Assembly (NCBI GenBank): GCA_001999425.1
Contig: MLHP01000009.1
Location: 1 to 58,719 of the forward strand
From: Rodentibacter genomosp. 2
GTDB taxonomy: Bacteria > Pseudomonadota > Gammaproteobacteria > Enterobacterales > Pasteurellaceae
Reading direction: 5' to 3'
Length of the DNA stretch: 58,719 bases
Position numbers and translations under genes: made by a program. The notes beneath the pieces were generated by a model. It was not told the DNA's origin and searched no databases. It saw only the letters and a list, made by a program, of their open reading frames with translations. Positions 29,169-38,815 of this stretch are shown here, one piece after another; position 1 is the stretch's first letter; each line of letters begins with the position of its first letter.

Positions 29169-29777
29169 ATGACTATGGTATTAGTAACTCGTCAAGCACC
29201 GGATTTTACTTCATCTGCCGTTTTAGGCAACGGTGAAATCGTTGATAACTTTAATTTCAAAAAACATGTCGAAGGCAAAGCTGCTGTTATTTTTTTCTAC
29301 CCGTTAGACTTCACTTTCGTGTGCCCATCTGAATTAATCGCATTCGATCACCGCTATGAAGAATTTAAAAGGCGTGGTGTTGAAGTGGTTGGCGTATCGA
29401 TTGACTCTCAATTTACCCACAATGCGTGGCGTAATACCCCGACTGAAAACGGCGGTATCGGGCCGGTTCAATATGCATTGGCTGCCGACGTTAAACATGA
29501 AATCGCTCAAGCATACGGCATTGAGCATCCTACCGAAGGTGTGGCATTACGTGCTTCGTTCTTAATTGATAAAAACGGTGTAGTCCGCCACCAAATTGTT
29601 AATGATCTTCCATTAGGTCGTAATATTGATGAAATGTTACGTATGGTTGATGCGCTACAATTCCACGAAGAACACGGTGATGTTTGTCCTGCTCAATGGG
29701 AAAAAGGTAAAGAAGGAATGAAAGACAACCCTGAAGGTGTTGCTAAATATTTAAAACAAAATGCCGACAAATTGTAA
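29169..29777 (+). CDS. 2-Cys peroxiredoxin (AhpC/TSA family)
   Basis: A cytosolic thiol peroxidase; 202 residues. The peroxidatic cysteine is in DFTFVCPSEL and the resolving cysteine in GDVCPAQW. The C-terminal GMKDNPEGVAKYL helix marks the typical 2-Cys Prx1/AhpC subfamily. AGGAAT lies just before the first ATG, and a second ATG two codons on is equally well placed. No ahpF is adjacent, so the reducing partner must be elsewhere. A single uptake signal lies about 75 bp upstream. Confidence 0.93.
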   Translation: MTMVLVTRQAPDFTSSAVLGNGEIVDNFNFKKHVEGKAAVIFFYPLDFTFVCPSELIAFDHRYEEFKRRGVEVVGVSIDSQFTHNAWRNTPTENGGIGPVQYALAADVKHEIAQAYGIEHPTEGVALRASFLIDKNGVVRHQIVNDLPLGRNIDEMLRMVDALQFHEEHGDVCPAQWEKGKEGMKDNPEGVAKYLKQNADKL

Positions 29778-29798
29778 TCTTTACTAAACCTTTATAAT

Positions 29799-29824
29799 AA
29801 AGCCACATGATGTGGCTTTTTTTA
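29799..29824 (+). terminator. Terminator of the peroxiredoxin gene
   Basis: AAAGCCACA and TGTGGCTTT pair around a 3-nt loop and are followed by six T. Confidence 0.85.
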
Positions 29825-29880
29825 TATGTAGAGATCCTTTAGAATAGCGCTATCTGTAACCAAAGTGCGGTTAATTTTCT

Positions 29881-30441
29881 ATGAAATTTAATATTCCTAT
29901 TTTCCTTACAATTTTTCGTGTCATTTTGATCCCTTTCTTTGTGATCACGTTTTATTTACCCATTGAATCAGCCCCATTTATTACCACCCTTATTTTCTTC
30001 ATAGCTGGAGTAACGGATTGGCTCGATGGCTATCTCGCACGTAAATGGAAACAAACCACCCGCTTTGGAGCATTTTTAGACCCTGTGGCAGATAAAGTCA
30101 TGGTCGTTGCCGCACTAGTCCTCATTGTGGAAAGCCAGCACACATTTTGGATTACAATTCCTGCAATTATTATGATTTCCCGCGAAATTATTATTTCTGC
30201 ATTACGTGAATGGATGGCGGAATTAGGCGAACGCAATAAAGTGGCAGTTTCTTGGTTAGGCAAAGTAAAAACCACCTCTCAAATGCTTGCACTAGGCGGT
30301 TTATTATGGCGCTACAATATTTATATGGAGATTTTGGCAATCATCTTACTTTATGTAGCAGTTATTCTAACAGTTTGGTCAATGATTCAATATTTAAATG
30401 CAGCAAAAGAAAATGTATTGGATGAATTAGGAGATAAATGA
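29881..30441 (+). CDS. pgsA: CDP-diacylglycerol-glycerol-3-phosphate 3-phosphatidyltransferase
   Basis: An inner-membrane enzyme making phosphatidylglycerol phosphate. It has 186 residues with four to five helices. The CDP-alcohol phosphotransferase motif [11 protein letters not shown]...[13 protein letters not shown] is complete, with all catalytic aspartates. An uptake signal sits just upstream (about 29861). The stop overlaps the start of a small broken gene (ATGA). Confidence 0.95.
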   Translation: MKFNIPIFLTIFRVILIPFFVITFYLPIESAPFITTLIFFIAGVTDWLDGYLARKWKQTTRFGAFLDPVADKVMVVAALVLIVESQHTFWITIPAIIMISREIIISALREWMAELGERNKVAVSWLGKVKTTSQMLALGGLLWRYNIYMEILAIILLYVAVILTVWSMIQYLNAAKENVLDELGDK

Positions 30442-30676
30442 TTTACAATGGGTTTTCCTATAAAGGGCTTTGGTTAAAACCCGACAACTTCAGTTTCAAC
30501 TTAAAGGGTTCGGAAAGCACTTCTGTGAGCTTAAAACTGATGACATTAAAAGTGTTATCAGTATTGAGGATATAATCGGATTGAGCTGCTATAAATGTTC
30601 TTTATTTCAGTTCAATGCGCAAAATATCGCTAGTATAAAAACAAAGAAGTTCATTTTACCTGTTTCTAAAGAATAA
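30438..30676 (+). pseudogene. Small frameshifted gene downstream of pgsA, possibly GRAM/PH-like
   Basis: An ATG overlaps the pgsA stop (ATGA). It opens [20 protein letters not shown] and runs into a stop at 30573-30575. The next frame carries LKTDDIKSVISIEDIIG and continues to 30676. Adding one A to the AAAA run at 30533-30536 joins them into a 79-residue protein (SLKTDDIKSV at the joint). The 'G.W..P..F.F' and 'L..DDI.SV' pattern recalls small GRAM/PH-like domains, but this is a weak likeness. Either a true frameshift or an assembly error in a homopolymer. Otherwise the 300 bp between pgsA and clpV holds only an AT-rich leader. Confidence 0.42.
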
Positions 30677-30770
30677 AAAATAGTTGCAATGAAATTAAAA
30701 GTAAAAAAATAGAATCGTCGAATTTTGTGTTATATTTCCGTATCGCTTTATAAATATGAGGGCCTACATA

Positions 30771-33368
30771 ATGATAAAAATTAACTTGAGCGCAACATTA
30801 GGCTCATTAAACGATGTCTCTAAATTAATGTTAGAAGAATCTGCGGCGTATGCGATTAGTTGTGGCGAATCGGAAATTCTCCCCGCACACTTGTTACTTA
30901 AATCATTAGAAAATCCCTTCTCGGATGTACGTTTTATTTTAAATAAACTTGAAATTTCTCATGAAGAATTGACCGCACTTTTATTACGTGGCAATCAACA
31001 TTCCAACAGTAATATTGATTCAGTACCCAGTTTTTCCCCTTTATTAATTGAAGCATTACAAGAGGCTTGGTTGCTTGGCTCACTTGAGTTTGAACAATCA
31101 CAAATTCGCAGCGCAACCATTTTCTTAGCGCTTATCTTAAATGCCTCCCGCTATTTACCGACTTCCGTTGCGAGCTTCTTAAATCAGATTAACAAAGAAA
31201 CCTTACGACAATCCCTACTTAAATTAGCAAAAGGTTCCGCAGAATCTCAAACCACACAAGAAAATACCTCCACTCCCACCGCAAAACATACCGATCAATC
31301 TGATTTAGCCCGCTTCGCTGAAAATTTAACGGAGAAAGCATCCGCCGGGAATATTGATCCTGTGCTTGCGCGTGATCAAGAAATTGATTTGATGATTGAT
31401 ATTCTTTCACGCAGAAGAAAAAACAACCCGATTGTTGTGGGAGATGCCGGAGTAGGTAAAAGCGCTCTTATTGAGGGGTTGGCATTACGTATCGTAAACA
31501 AACAGGTTCCGCCTCATTTACAAAATGTCGAGCTTTGGAGCCTTGATCTTGCCGCCTTACAATCAGGCGCGTCTATTAAAGGTGAATTTGAAAAACGCTT
31601 AAAAGCCGTCATTGATTTTGTTAAAAATAGTACAACACCGATTGTTCTTTTCATTGATGAAGCCCATACGCTTATCGGTGCCGGAGGCAATGAAGGCGGA
31701 AGTGATGCTGCAAACCTATTAAAACCCGCTCTGGCTCGTGGTGAACTTCGCACTATTGCTGCGACGACTTGGACTGAATATAAAAAATATGTGGAACGCG
31801 ATCCGGCACTTTCCCGCCGTTTCCAATTAGTGAAAGTCGATGAACCTTCTATTGAGGAAAGTATTGTTATTTTACGTGGTCTGAAACCGCTTTATGAAAA
31901 AACGCACGGCGTTTACATCACGGGCGAAGCACTTGAAACCGTCACGAAATTATCCGCACGCTATATTGCTGCAAAAAAATTGCCGGATAAAGCCATTGAT
32001 ATTTTAGATACCGCCTGCGCACGCGTTTCAACAGCAAAAAACACTCCGCCAAAACGTTTAAGTTATTTAGATAATAAGATCCATGAAATTAATGTGGCGA
32101 TTGACGAGTTTGATCGTGATTATCAGCTCGGTGAAACCGTTGATAGTAGCGTGAAAACAAAATTAGAAAAGCAACTTGCAGAATTAGCGGAAGAAAAGAC
32201 CGCACTTTCTACGCGATTTGAAACACAAAAAGCGCTGGTTGATGAAATCTTAGCATTGCGTGAAAAACTTTCCGATACTGAAGCCGACTATACAGAAGAA
32301 GAATGTCAGCAATGGATTAATCAATTACAAGGGAAAAAAGCCGAATACGAAGCCATTAAAGCGGAAGAATGCCTCATTCACGCCGAAGTGGGCAGTAAGC
32401 AAATTACCGCCGTGATTGCCGATTTGACCGGTATTCCGGTCAATAACATGACAGGTGATGAACTCACTAAACTGACTGAATTACCTGAAATTCTAAACGA
32501 TAACATTAAAGGTCAATCCCAAGCCATTGAACAAATTCACAAAAACCTACTTACCGCGATGGCTGACCTACGCCGATCCGGTACGCCGCTGGGGGCATTA
32601 TTACTGGTAGGCCCAAGTGGAGTAGGTAAAACAGAAACGGCTATTCAAATTGCCGAACATATCTTTGGCGGAAAACAATTCCTTACTGCCATTAATATGT
32701 CGGAATACCAAGAAAAACACACAGTTTCCCGTTTAATCGGTTCACCGCCAGGTTATGTAGGCTATGGCGAGGGCGGTTTACTTACGGAAGCCATTCGTCA
32801 AAAACCATACTCTATCGTCTTATTAGATGAAGTGGAAAAAGCCCATCCGGACGTCTTGAATTTATTCTATCAAGCGTTCGATAAAGGGGAACTTGCCGAT
32901 GGCGAAGGGCGGTTAATTGATTGTAAAAACATTCTCTTTATGCTTACTTCAAACTGTGGCTTTGACGCAGCAAATGATCGTTTTGCGGTGAAAAGTGATG
33001 AAGCGCTTCGTCGCTCACTGCTCTCTTTCTTTAAACCGGCATTGCTTGCCCGTATGCAAATTGTGCAATATCACTATTTAACTACGGATGTCATGAAACG
33101 CATTGTAAAAGCCAAACTCGCTAAATTAGAGAAGTTAGTTTCCGAACGCTATAAAGCGACATTCACCATTGCAGAAAACATTCTTGAGCATATCGAGAAA
33201 CAATGTGAAGCTGATGCAAACGGTGCCCGCTTGGTTGATGCGATTCTTGAAGGGCAACTCTTACCGCCGCTTTCATTGGCATTACTTCAACGTATTGCCG
33301 GCGGAGAGAAAATGTCGACTATTACCCTTAACTTTGAAGACGGTGAATATCAGGTTCATATAGAATAA
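30771..33368 (+). CDS. tssH: T6SS AAA+ ATPase ClpV (TssH)
   Basis: Disassembles the contracted TssB/TssC sheath for reuse. It has 865 residues in the Clp/Hsp100 layout: an N-terminal double-Clp domain (about 1-150), AAA1 with Walker A GDAGVGKSALIEG near residue 224 and FIDEAHTLIG, a coiled-coil middle domain (about 400-530), and AAA2 with GPSGVGKTETA near 613, GYVGYGEGG pore loop and LLDEVEKAHPDV. ClpV rather than ClpB is chosen because of the divergent N-domain and the T6SS context. The start at 30771 follows GAGG at 9 bp; an ATG 15 bp upstream is possible. It stands away from the main tss operon, heading the effector side of the island. Confidence 0.95.
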   Translation: MIKINLSATLGSLNDVSKLMLEESAAYAISCGESEILPAHLLLKSLENPFSDVRFILNKLEISHEELTALLLRGNQHSNSNIDSVPSFSPLLIEALQEAWLLGSLEFEQSQIRSATIFLALILNASRYLPTSVASFLNQINKETLRQSLLKLAKGSAESQTTQENTSTPTAKHTDQSDLARFAENLTEKASAGNIDPVLARDQEIDLMIDILSRRRKNNPIVVGDAGVGKSALIEGLALRIVNKQVPPHLQNVELWSLDLAALQSGASIKGEFEKRLKAVIDFVKNSTTPIVLFIDEAHTLIGAGGNEGGSDAANLLKPALARGELRTIAATTWTEYKKYVERDPALSRRFQLVKVDEPSIEESIVILRGLKPLYEKTHGVYITGEALETVTKLSARYIAAKKLPDKAIDILDTACARVSTAKNTPPKRLSYLDNKIHEINVAIDEFDRDYQLGETVDSSVKTKLEKQLAELAEEKTALSTRFETQKALVDEILALREKLSDTEADYTEEECQQWINQLQGKKAEYEAIKAEECLIHAEVGSKQITAVIADLTGIPVNNMTGDELTKLTELPEILNDNIKGQSQAIEQIHKNLLTAMADLRRSGTPLGALLLVGPSGVGKTETAIQIAEHIFGGKQFLTAINMSEYQEKHTVSRLIGSPPGYVGYGEGGLLTEAIRQKPYSIVLLDEVEKAHPDVLNLFYQAFDKGELADGEGRLIDCKNILFMLTSNCGFDAANDRFAVKSDEALRRSLLSFFKPALLARMQIVQYHYLTTDVMKRIVKAKLAKLEKLVSERYKATFTIAENILEHIEKQCEADANGARLVDAILEGQLLPPLSLALLQRIAGGEKMSTITLNFEDGEYQVHIE

Positions 33369-33404
33369 TCAAGATTATTCATCATAAAAACCTCTCACAT
33401 TTTG

Positions 33405-33457
33405 ACCGCACTTTAACATTGCTTTTTATGAGTATTACTTTAAAGTGCGGTTATTTT
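33405..33457 (+). terminator. USS-pair terminator after tssH
   Basis: ACCGCACTTTA and TAAAGTGCGGT are 25 nt apart and followed by TTATTTTTT. It separates tssH from the DUF4123 gene, though read-through is possible with so wide a loop. Confidence 0.65.
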
Positions 33458-33482
33458 TTACTACGTTTGGTTGGAGCTATTT

Positions 33483-34862
33483 ATGGAAAAATCTCTCTGG
33501 CTTGCCACCGCTTATGTACAAGCGGCTCATCAGTTAGACCAATTTGTTGCGCTAGCCGCATTCGTTCAAACCCGCGAAGAATTTGAGCAGCGCGCACAAG
33601 CGCATTTTTCTCAGATACCCGCATATTTCCGTTTTCAGTTAGCGCCGATTCCGGCTAATTTGTTTTTTCAACGCCACGGACGAACAGGCTTGTTATACCA
33701 CGCCTCCACCCTTGGCGAAGAAGAAATACGGGTCATTCCCTTAACCGATGAGCCGTCACAACCGGCTATGGAAGAAAATATTGACTATTTGCATTGTCAT
33801 GTGATTGATAATATTCAGCCTCTTGATATGCAGCTTGACCGTGTCCCCGCCCTCTTTGCGCCGGAAGCGGTCGGCTTGCTGTTATGGCCTGATTTTCCGA
33901 TTCCACCCAATCTGCTGGATTTTCAAAATCAAGATAACCCCGTCCAATTCAATTTCCCTAAACCGCAAATTGACAAGACAGTTTTACAGCGCCATCTTGC
34001 TCAATATCGCGATGATACGCACGCTCCGACACTAAAAGTCTATTTTGTCTTAGATGCCAACAAAATGCCGTTCTTCCAATCATTAAGGCTGAAAGCGAAA
34101 ATGAAAAGCCTGTTCCAAGGCAAGTTCGGTGAGGATACGGCAAAGGTCGCGCCTTATCTGGTTGAAGTGATTCGTGATGAAGCACATATTCACAGCGGTG
34201 AAATGATGGGGCTGTTTAGCCTAAAATCCGCCTTACATGAATTTAACTGGGAAGATAATCTCGGGATTTTTATTCATTCCTATGCGGATTTTGATACGGT
34301 GTATCAGCATTTACGTAAATTCCCGATGTTACAGGACGAACGGGGCAAATGGCATTTTTTCCGCTTTTACGACCCGAAAGTCTTACGGAATTATCTCCAT
34401 ATCATTGCCAAACGGCCGGCAAAATTGCATAAGTTTTTTGGCTACGATAACAATATTATCTACGCTTTTGGTTCGGGATTTGAAAACAGCTTTCATTACT
34501 ACACCTTAAAAGCCTTGCCGGAAGAGACGCTCCCGGCGGCAGTCGTAATGACGGATTGGGAGATAGCAGGCTTTAAACATCAAAAATGGATAGAAATCAG
34601 AAAAAACCTGAATGAAACCATTCATCCTTATTTTCCACAGTTATCCTCAGAAGAGATAGATAAAGCGCTAGATCACACAAAGCAAAAAGGTTATACGGAA
34701 AACGAAATGTTATGCTATCGTTACACCGTTTGCTATTTGACCGCACAAGTAAATAATTTACCTTTTGACGAGATAGCGCTACAAATAAAGCAACAGGTTA
34801 GCAATGATAATACGTTATTTATTTCAATGCTTTGGAATAGAATCGAGAAGGAAATTTCATGA
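33483..34862 (+). CDS. T6SS effector adaptor with DUF4123 domain (Tap/TEC family)
   Basis: DUF4123 proteins are chaperones that load a specific effector on to VgrG and are not secreted themselves. This one has 459 residues. An N-terminal region of about 190 residues (WLATAYVQAAHQLDQF...) has no family I can name. The DUF4123 domain follows from about residue 195: YFVLDANKMPFFQSL, APYLVEVIRDE, GIFIHSYADFDTVYQHLRK and FRFYDPKVLRNYL. The ATG at 33483 has GGAG upstream. Its stop overlaps the effector start (ATGA), a strong sign that the two products are made together as adaptor and cargo. Confidence 0.87.
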   Translation: MEKSLWLATAYVQAAHQLDQFVALAAFVQTREEFEQRAQAHFSQIPAYFRFQLAPIPANLFFQRHGRTGLLYHASTLGEEEIRVIPLTDEPSQPAMEENIDYLHCHVIDNIQPLDMQLDRVPALFAPEAVGLLLWPDFPIPPNLLDFQNQDNPVQFNFPKPQIDKTVLQRHLAQYRDDTHAPTLKVYFVLDANKMPFFQSLRLKAKMKSLFQGKFGEDTAKVAPYLVEVIRDEAHIHSGEMMGLFSLKSALHEFNWEDNLGIFIHSYADFDTVYQHLRKFPMLQDERGKWHFFRFYDPKVLRNYLHIIAKRPAKLHKFFGYDNNIIYAFGSGFENSFHYYTLKALPEETLPAAVVMTDWEIAGFKHQKWIEIRKNLNETIHPYFPQLSSEEIDKALDHTKQKGYTENEMLCYRYTVCYLTAQVNNLPFDEIALQIKQQVSNDNTLFISMLWNRIEKEIS

Positions 34863-37738
34863 TGAATAAAATGCCGCCTCATACACCGACAAATCTAAAA
34901 CCTAAAGAATCGACGGGAATCGTTGCACCATGTCAAGCCGATTACTATCTTTATCCCGCCAGATTGGCACTTACTCAAGCGGCATTGTCTAAAATAGCAA
35001 ATAGCGGAGAATATAGTTCTCCGCCTGCTTCGCTGCCTTCATCAGCTGAAAAAAGCGATTATGAACTACGTCGCTTACGAAGCGGATTTATTTATATCTT
35101 AGCGGCAAATATCACTGGTTGCGGCAGCACACAAAGAATTACCGCCAAGGCTTCCTCTGGGCTGGCTTGGTATATTTACCATTATCATTCGCCAACTACC
35201 GCGTTGAAATTAAACATTGGTATAAACTCGTTGGATTATTGTTTTACACAATACTATTGTGAAAATGAAGATATTTATCAAACTTGGGAAAGTGCCAAAG
35301 GAAAATCACAACCCCATATTGCGCTGAGTCAATTAATTTATGACATTGAGATTATGTATTCCGATTTTGAGCTGCCTCTTGCTTTTTTAGATAAGCTCGC
35401 CACCGATCCCCGTTTGCGTCAAAGTTGGATGAAAAAGATCAATATTAAAGAACCCGACCAAGCGACAGGCAGCGCCCCTTTTAGTCAATTAAATACCTTA
35501 GTTAAAGATCTGGATTCAAGTGCGCCTGAGTTAAATCAAAACGAGGAAAATTATCAATGCTTTGCCCCTATCGGAAAAATTCAGTTAGAACTGGAGCAGC
35601 TTAAATATTCAGAAAGAGGGATTATTGTTGGGTTAGCAGATATTATTGGCAACGCCCGTGATTTCGTATCATATATTCAATATTTGGAAAATCAGCGAAA
35701 TGAAAAGCTGGCAAAATATGAATATGCAATTAGCACAGCTACAGTGATTGATAATTATGTCAAAAACAAAGCAACAGAATATCAACGGCTTATGCAACGC
35801 TATGCGAATCCTTACACCTCATTTGAGGAGTGTTACCAAACCGTATTAAAGCCTTATGTGGACAACGCACATCTGGATAATAAAGAAAATGACATCATCC
35901 AAGCTCTTAAACAAGAGTTTAATTTGCCCGATATCCCCGGCTACAATATTATTCATAAAGTAGCCAATCTCCCTTATTTTTTTGAAAAGAAATTTGAGAA
36001 TATAGCCAAAGCCCATCTCAGCTTAATTGAAAAAAATGCGGATAAATTAGAAGAGTTTTTAGCCGCTTATGAAAGCAATAAAGCACATCAAAATGCGCAA
36101 GATATACTGAATGGATTTTGCCTTTACGGACATGGTTTGTTATGGGGACTGAACGCAACAAGTTTCGGCCTACAAACAATGATTCAAACCTTTAACCCGA
36201 ATAATGCGGTATTGAGTGAAAAACTGAAATCCCAAGTACAGCCTTTTGCCAATCGTTTAAATACCGCACTCTCAACCGTATTAAACGGTTTATCGGCGAT
36301 TGCCGCACTACAAGAGATCCGCGGATTAAATGTTTATGCTTATGATAAAATTGTCACCACGGTTGTGGCGGAAATTATCACTGGGGAAGTTTATCAAACG
36401 GGTAAAAGGCGCCAATACCCACGTTCACAAAGAGTAAATAACATAACGAATGTCTATCGTAAATTCGGTTTTTCAATGAAAGAATACGAAATCAAAGAGC
36501 TGAGAAGTGCTTTACAGGGAAATATACAAATCCTCAATCCAAGCAAAGCACCGATTAAAAATAAATCCGTAACGCTATTTAGCTCAACCCGATTAGAGAT
36601 TCATGACGAAAGTTACCACCAATTTCAACAATCCGCCGGAAAACTAAACGGCGCCGTAAAATTATTAACTTTTTTAAGTTTTATCGGCTACTGGGTGAAT
36701 ATTGAAACCTACACAGTACAAGGTAAACTAGCCAATGATTCAACCTACACCCTTATACTGGGGGTTGCCGCCTATATGGCACCGGAGGGGAATTTAGCGC
36801 TGGAATACCGACAACTTGATCGGCTCAACATTTCATTACAAGCCATCAATAAAGCAACCGGAGAGGCATTCACTAGTCGTTGGGCGGCAATGCGGGCAAG
36901 CTTAATGGATGCCAGTCTAGCACTAACAGGCATTGCCGTAATGTTTGAAGTCTTTTTAGCCCAAGAAGCGGCTTATAAAGGCGACGATATTGATTTTTGG
37001 GGTGCGGTTTCTCGAGGAACAGGCGGCAGTATGATAGGATTATCGCCAACCTTTATTGCCACCGGTGTAACGGCAATTGCAGAAGGGCATGTAATAAGCG
37101 GCACCATACTTCAATTATTGGGTCGCGTATTCCCTTATATCGGCTCCGTACTAGTATTAATCGGTATGGTTATGCGATTATTTAAATCGGAAGATATTGA
37201 ATTGTGGATTAAGCATGGCTTTTGGGGAAATAGTCCTCATTATTGGGGGGAAGCTGTTGGGGCTTATGATTGGACTTTAAACAGAAATGAGATCTTTTCA
37301 ATTCAGTGGGAAAAATCTCAAGAAAACTCTGATAATATCACGAGTTATTTCAATCATGAATTTCAAAGGTTATTTAGCATAACAGATAAACCAATACTAG
37401 AAAGGATCAATAAGGCTAATATTAGAGTCAAACATCCTAATATAAAAAATGCAATTATGACAAGAGATATAAAGATAATTGAGAAAGGAGTATTTTATAA
37501 TAATGATTATTATCAACTAAAAAGCGAGCTATCAATAAAATATGAGAAAGAAGGTTGCGCAATAATTACTCTACCTAAAAAGTGGGTAATCTATGATCAT
37601 TATAACCAGATAAAAAGAGAGGTTGAAAAACGTTATCTTACAATGTTAAAACTTAAAGTATCAATGCCACGTTATGAAAGTTCATTAGGAGAACATATAT
37701 CTTCTGAGCCAATAATTTCTAATTTGCATGATTTATAA
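34859..37738 (+). CDS. VasX-like membrane-acting T6SS effector
   Basis: A 959-residue putative toxin. The first ~110 residues (IVAPCQADYYLYPARLAL, then ELRRLRSGFIYILA, W.IYHY) fit the VasX N-terminal region by pattern. A long helical stretch follows (240-430). The second half has several hydrophobic segments: about 597-612 (KLLTFLSFIGYWV), 687-702 (LALTGIAVMFEVFLA) and a hairpin near 722-775 ending GSVLVLIGMVMRL. This resembles colicin-like pore formers such as Vibrio VasX, which depolarise target membranes. The last ~180 residues are polar and clearly more AT-rich in DNA than the rest, perhaps a swapped tail. It is coupled to the adaptor gene (ATGA). Four putative immunity genes begin 10 bp downstream. 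Pore formation itself is inference. Confidence 0.8.
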   Translation: MMNKMPPHTPTNLKPKESTGIVAPCQADYYLYPARLALTQAALSKIANSGEYSSPPASLPSSAEKSDYELRRLRSGFIYILAANITGCGSTQRITAKASSGLAWYIYHYHSPTTALKLNIGINSLDYCFTQYYCENEDIYQTWESAKGKSQPHIALSQLIYDIEIMYSDFELPLAFLDKLATDPRLRQSWMKKINIKEPDQATGSAPFSQLNTLVKDLDSSAPELNQNEENYQCFAPIGKIQLELEQLKYSERGIIVGLADIIGNARDFVSYIQYLENQRNEKLAKYEYAISTATVIDNYVKNKATEYQRLMQRYANPYTSFEECYQTVLKPYVDNAHLDNKENDIIQALKQEFNLPDIPGYNIIHKVANLPYFFEKKFENIAKAHLSLIEKNADKLEEFLAAYESNKAHQNAQDILNGFCLYGHGLLWGLNATSFGLQTMIQTFNPNNAVLSEKLKSQVQPFANRLNTALSTVLNGLSAIAALQEIRGLNVYAYDKIVTTVVAEIITGEVYQTGKRRQYPRSQRVNNITNVYRKFGFSMKEYEIKELRSALQGNIQILNPSKAPIKNKSVTLFSSTRLEIHDESYHQFQQSAGKLNGAVKLLTFLSFIGYWVNIETYTVQGKLANDSTYTLILGVAAYMAPEGNLALEYRQLDRLNISLQAINKATGEAFTSRWAAMRASLMDASLALTGIAVMFEVFLAQEAAYKGDDIDFWGAVSRGTGGSMIGLSPTFIATGVTAIAEGHVISGTILQLLGRVFPYIGSVLVLIGMVMRLFKSEDIELWIKHGFWGNSPHYWGEAVGAYDWTLNRNEIFSIQWEKSQENSDNITSYFNHEFQRLFSITDKPILERINKANIRVKHPNIKNAIMTRDIKIIEKGVFYNNDYYQLKSELSIKYEKEGCAIITLPKKWVIYDHYNQIKREVEKRYLTMLKLKVSMPRYESSLGEHISSEPIISNLHDL

Positions 37739-37748
37739 AAGGATAAAA

Positions 37749-38759
37749 ATGAATAAAGAAAATATATATCACGATCTAGGATTCTCAATTAGAAAAACAA
37801 ATAAAGATGAAATTGAAATAAAGCTATCTATTTTAGATGGTTTTCTAAGAGGTTTCTTTAGAATCATCATTATTGGAATTTTTATTATCATAAGCATTAC
37901 CGATCTTACTTATAATAAACCACCTTTATCTAGATTATATAATTCAATTAAAAAGGATATTGAGTGGGCGGTTAATCCAGATAAGATAATTATTCCACTA
38001 TATGAAGAATATCTTCTCTACATGAATGATAAAAATTTTCGAGAAAAATATCCAAGTGAAAAATGGAGAAATTATGAAGAATACAAACAAATTTACATAA
38101 ATAAGGGTCGCTGGCAAGAAATAAGAGCATATTTCCATTTTATTTGGATAACCTTTATTATTTTACTGCTCTTTTACCCTCACCACCGAACCCTACGACT
38201 AAACCGAAAATATCGGGTGTTTTACAGCCAAAATATTGTCGGTACCGCTGTGGTTCCCGTACCGGAGAAAGGCGATCCCCTTTCCGGTATTTTATATAAT
38301 CGCTTTAGCATTTATCCCTTTGGAAGAGGGCAATATTTTTCATTATCTGTCACATTAAAACTTTTTGAGGGAAAAGCCCGAGACGGCTTTTTCTTAGGCA
38401 TTTACCCAACACCCAATGCCGAGCATAACGAGCATATCGTACGGGCAATGCGGGAATTTTTTACACAAGACAATCCGGAATTTTTACAACATATCGGCAA
38501 ATGTTACCGCACGCCTTGGTGCCGACCGTTAATTGCATTTTGCAACAGCCTTAGCCCAATTTATTTTCCTTTCTTTCGCCGTAAAAAGGCAGAAAAAGCC
38601 ATTGCCGAATACCAAGCCGAATGGAACAAACTCATCCCAAAACAGCAACAAGCCCGTTATCATGCCGTTCAAAAACGCCAACAAGAAATCAATAATAACC
38701 TTAAACAACAGGGATTTTATAACGAAGTAGATCACCGTTGGACTTGGCGTGACGATTAA
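37749..38759 (+). CDS. Putative T6SS immunity protein, copy 1
   Basis: A 336-residue membrane protein of no family I recognise. Layout: a charged N-terminus (YHDLGFSIRKTNKDEIEIK), RGFFR then helix 1 (about 38-53), a polar loop (54-126), helix 2 (about 128-143), then FYPHHRTLRLNRK and a soluble C-terminal domain to 336 with FSIYPFGRGQYFSLSV and EHNEHIVRAMREFF. Positive charges before helix 1 and after helix 2 put both ends in the cytoplasm and the loop in the periplasm. AAGGA lies 5 bp before the ATG and the effector stop is 10 bp upstream, so it is probably made with the toxin. Immunity function is inferred from position, topology and duplication. Confidence 0.72.
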   Translation: MNKENIYHDLGFSIRKTNKDEIEIKLSILDGFLRGFFRIIIIGIFIIISITDLTYNKPPLSRLYNSIKKDIEWAVNPDKIIIPLYEEYLLYMNDKNFREKYPSEKWRNYEEYKQIYINKGRWQEIRAYFHFIWITFIILLLFYPHHRTLRLNRKYRVFYSQNIVGTAVVPVPEKGDPLSGILYNRFSIYPFGRGQYFSLSVTLKLFEGKARDGFFLGIYPTPNAEHNEHIVRAMREFFTQDNPEFLQHIGKCYRTPWCRPLIAFCNSLSPIYFPFFRRKKAEKAIAEYQAEWNKLIPKQQQARYHAVQKRQQEINNNLKQQGFYNEVDHRWTWRDD

Positions 38760-38815
38760 AAACAAGGCTAAATTTGATCGCACTTTATTTAATTAATCAG
38801 TAAATAAGTTACACT

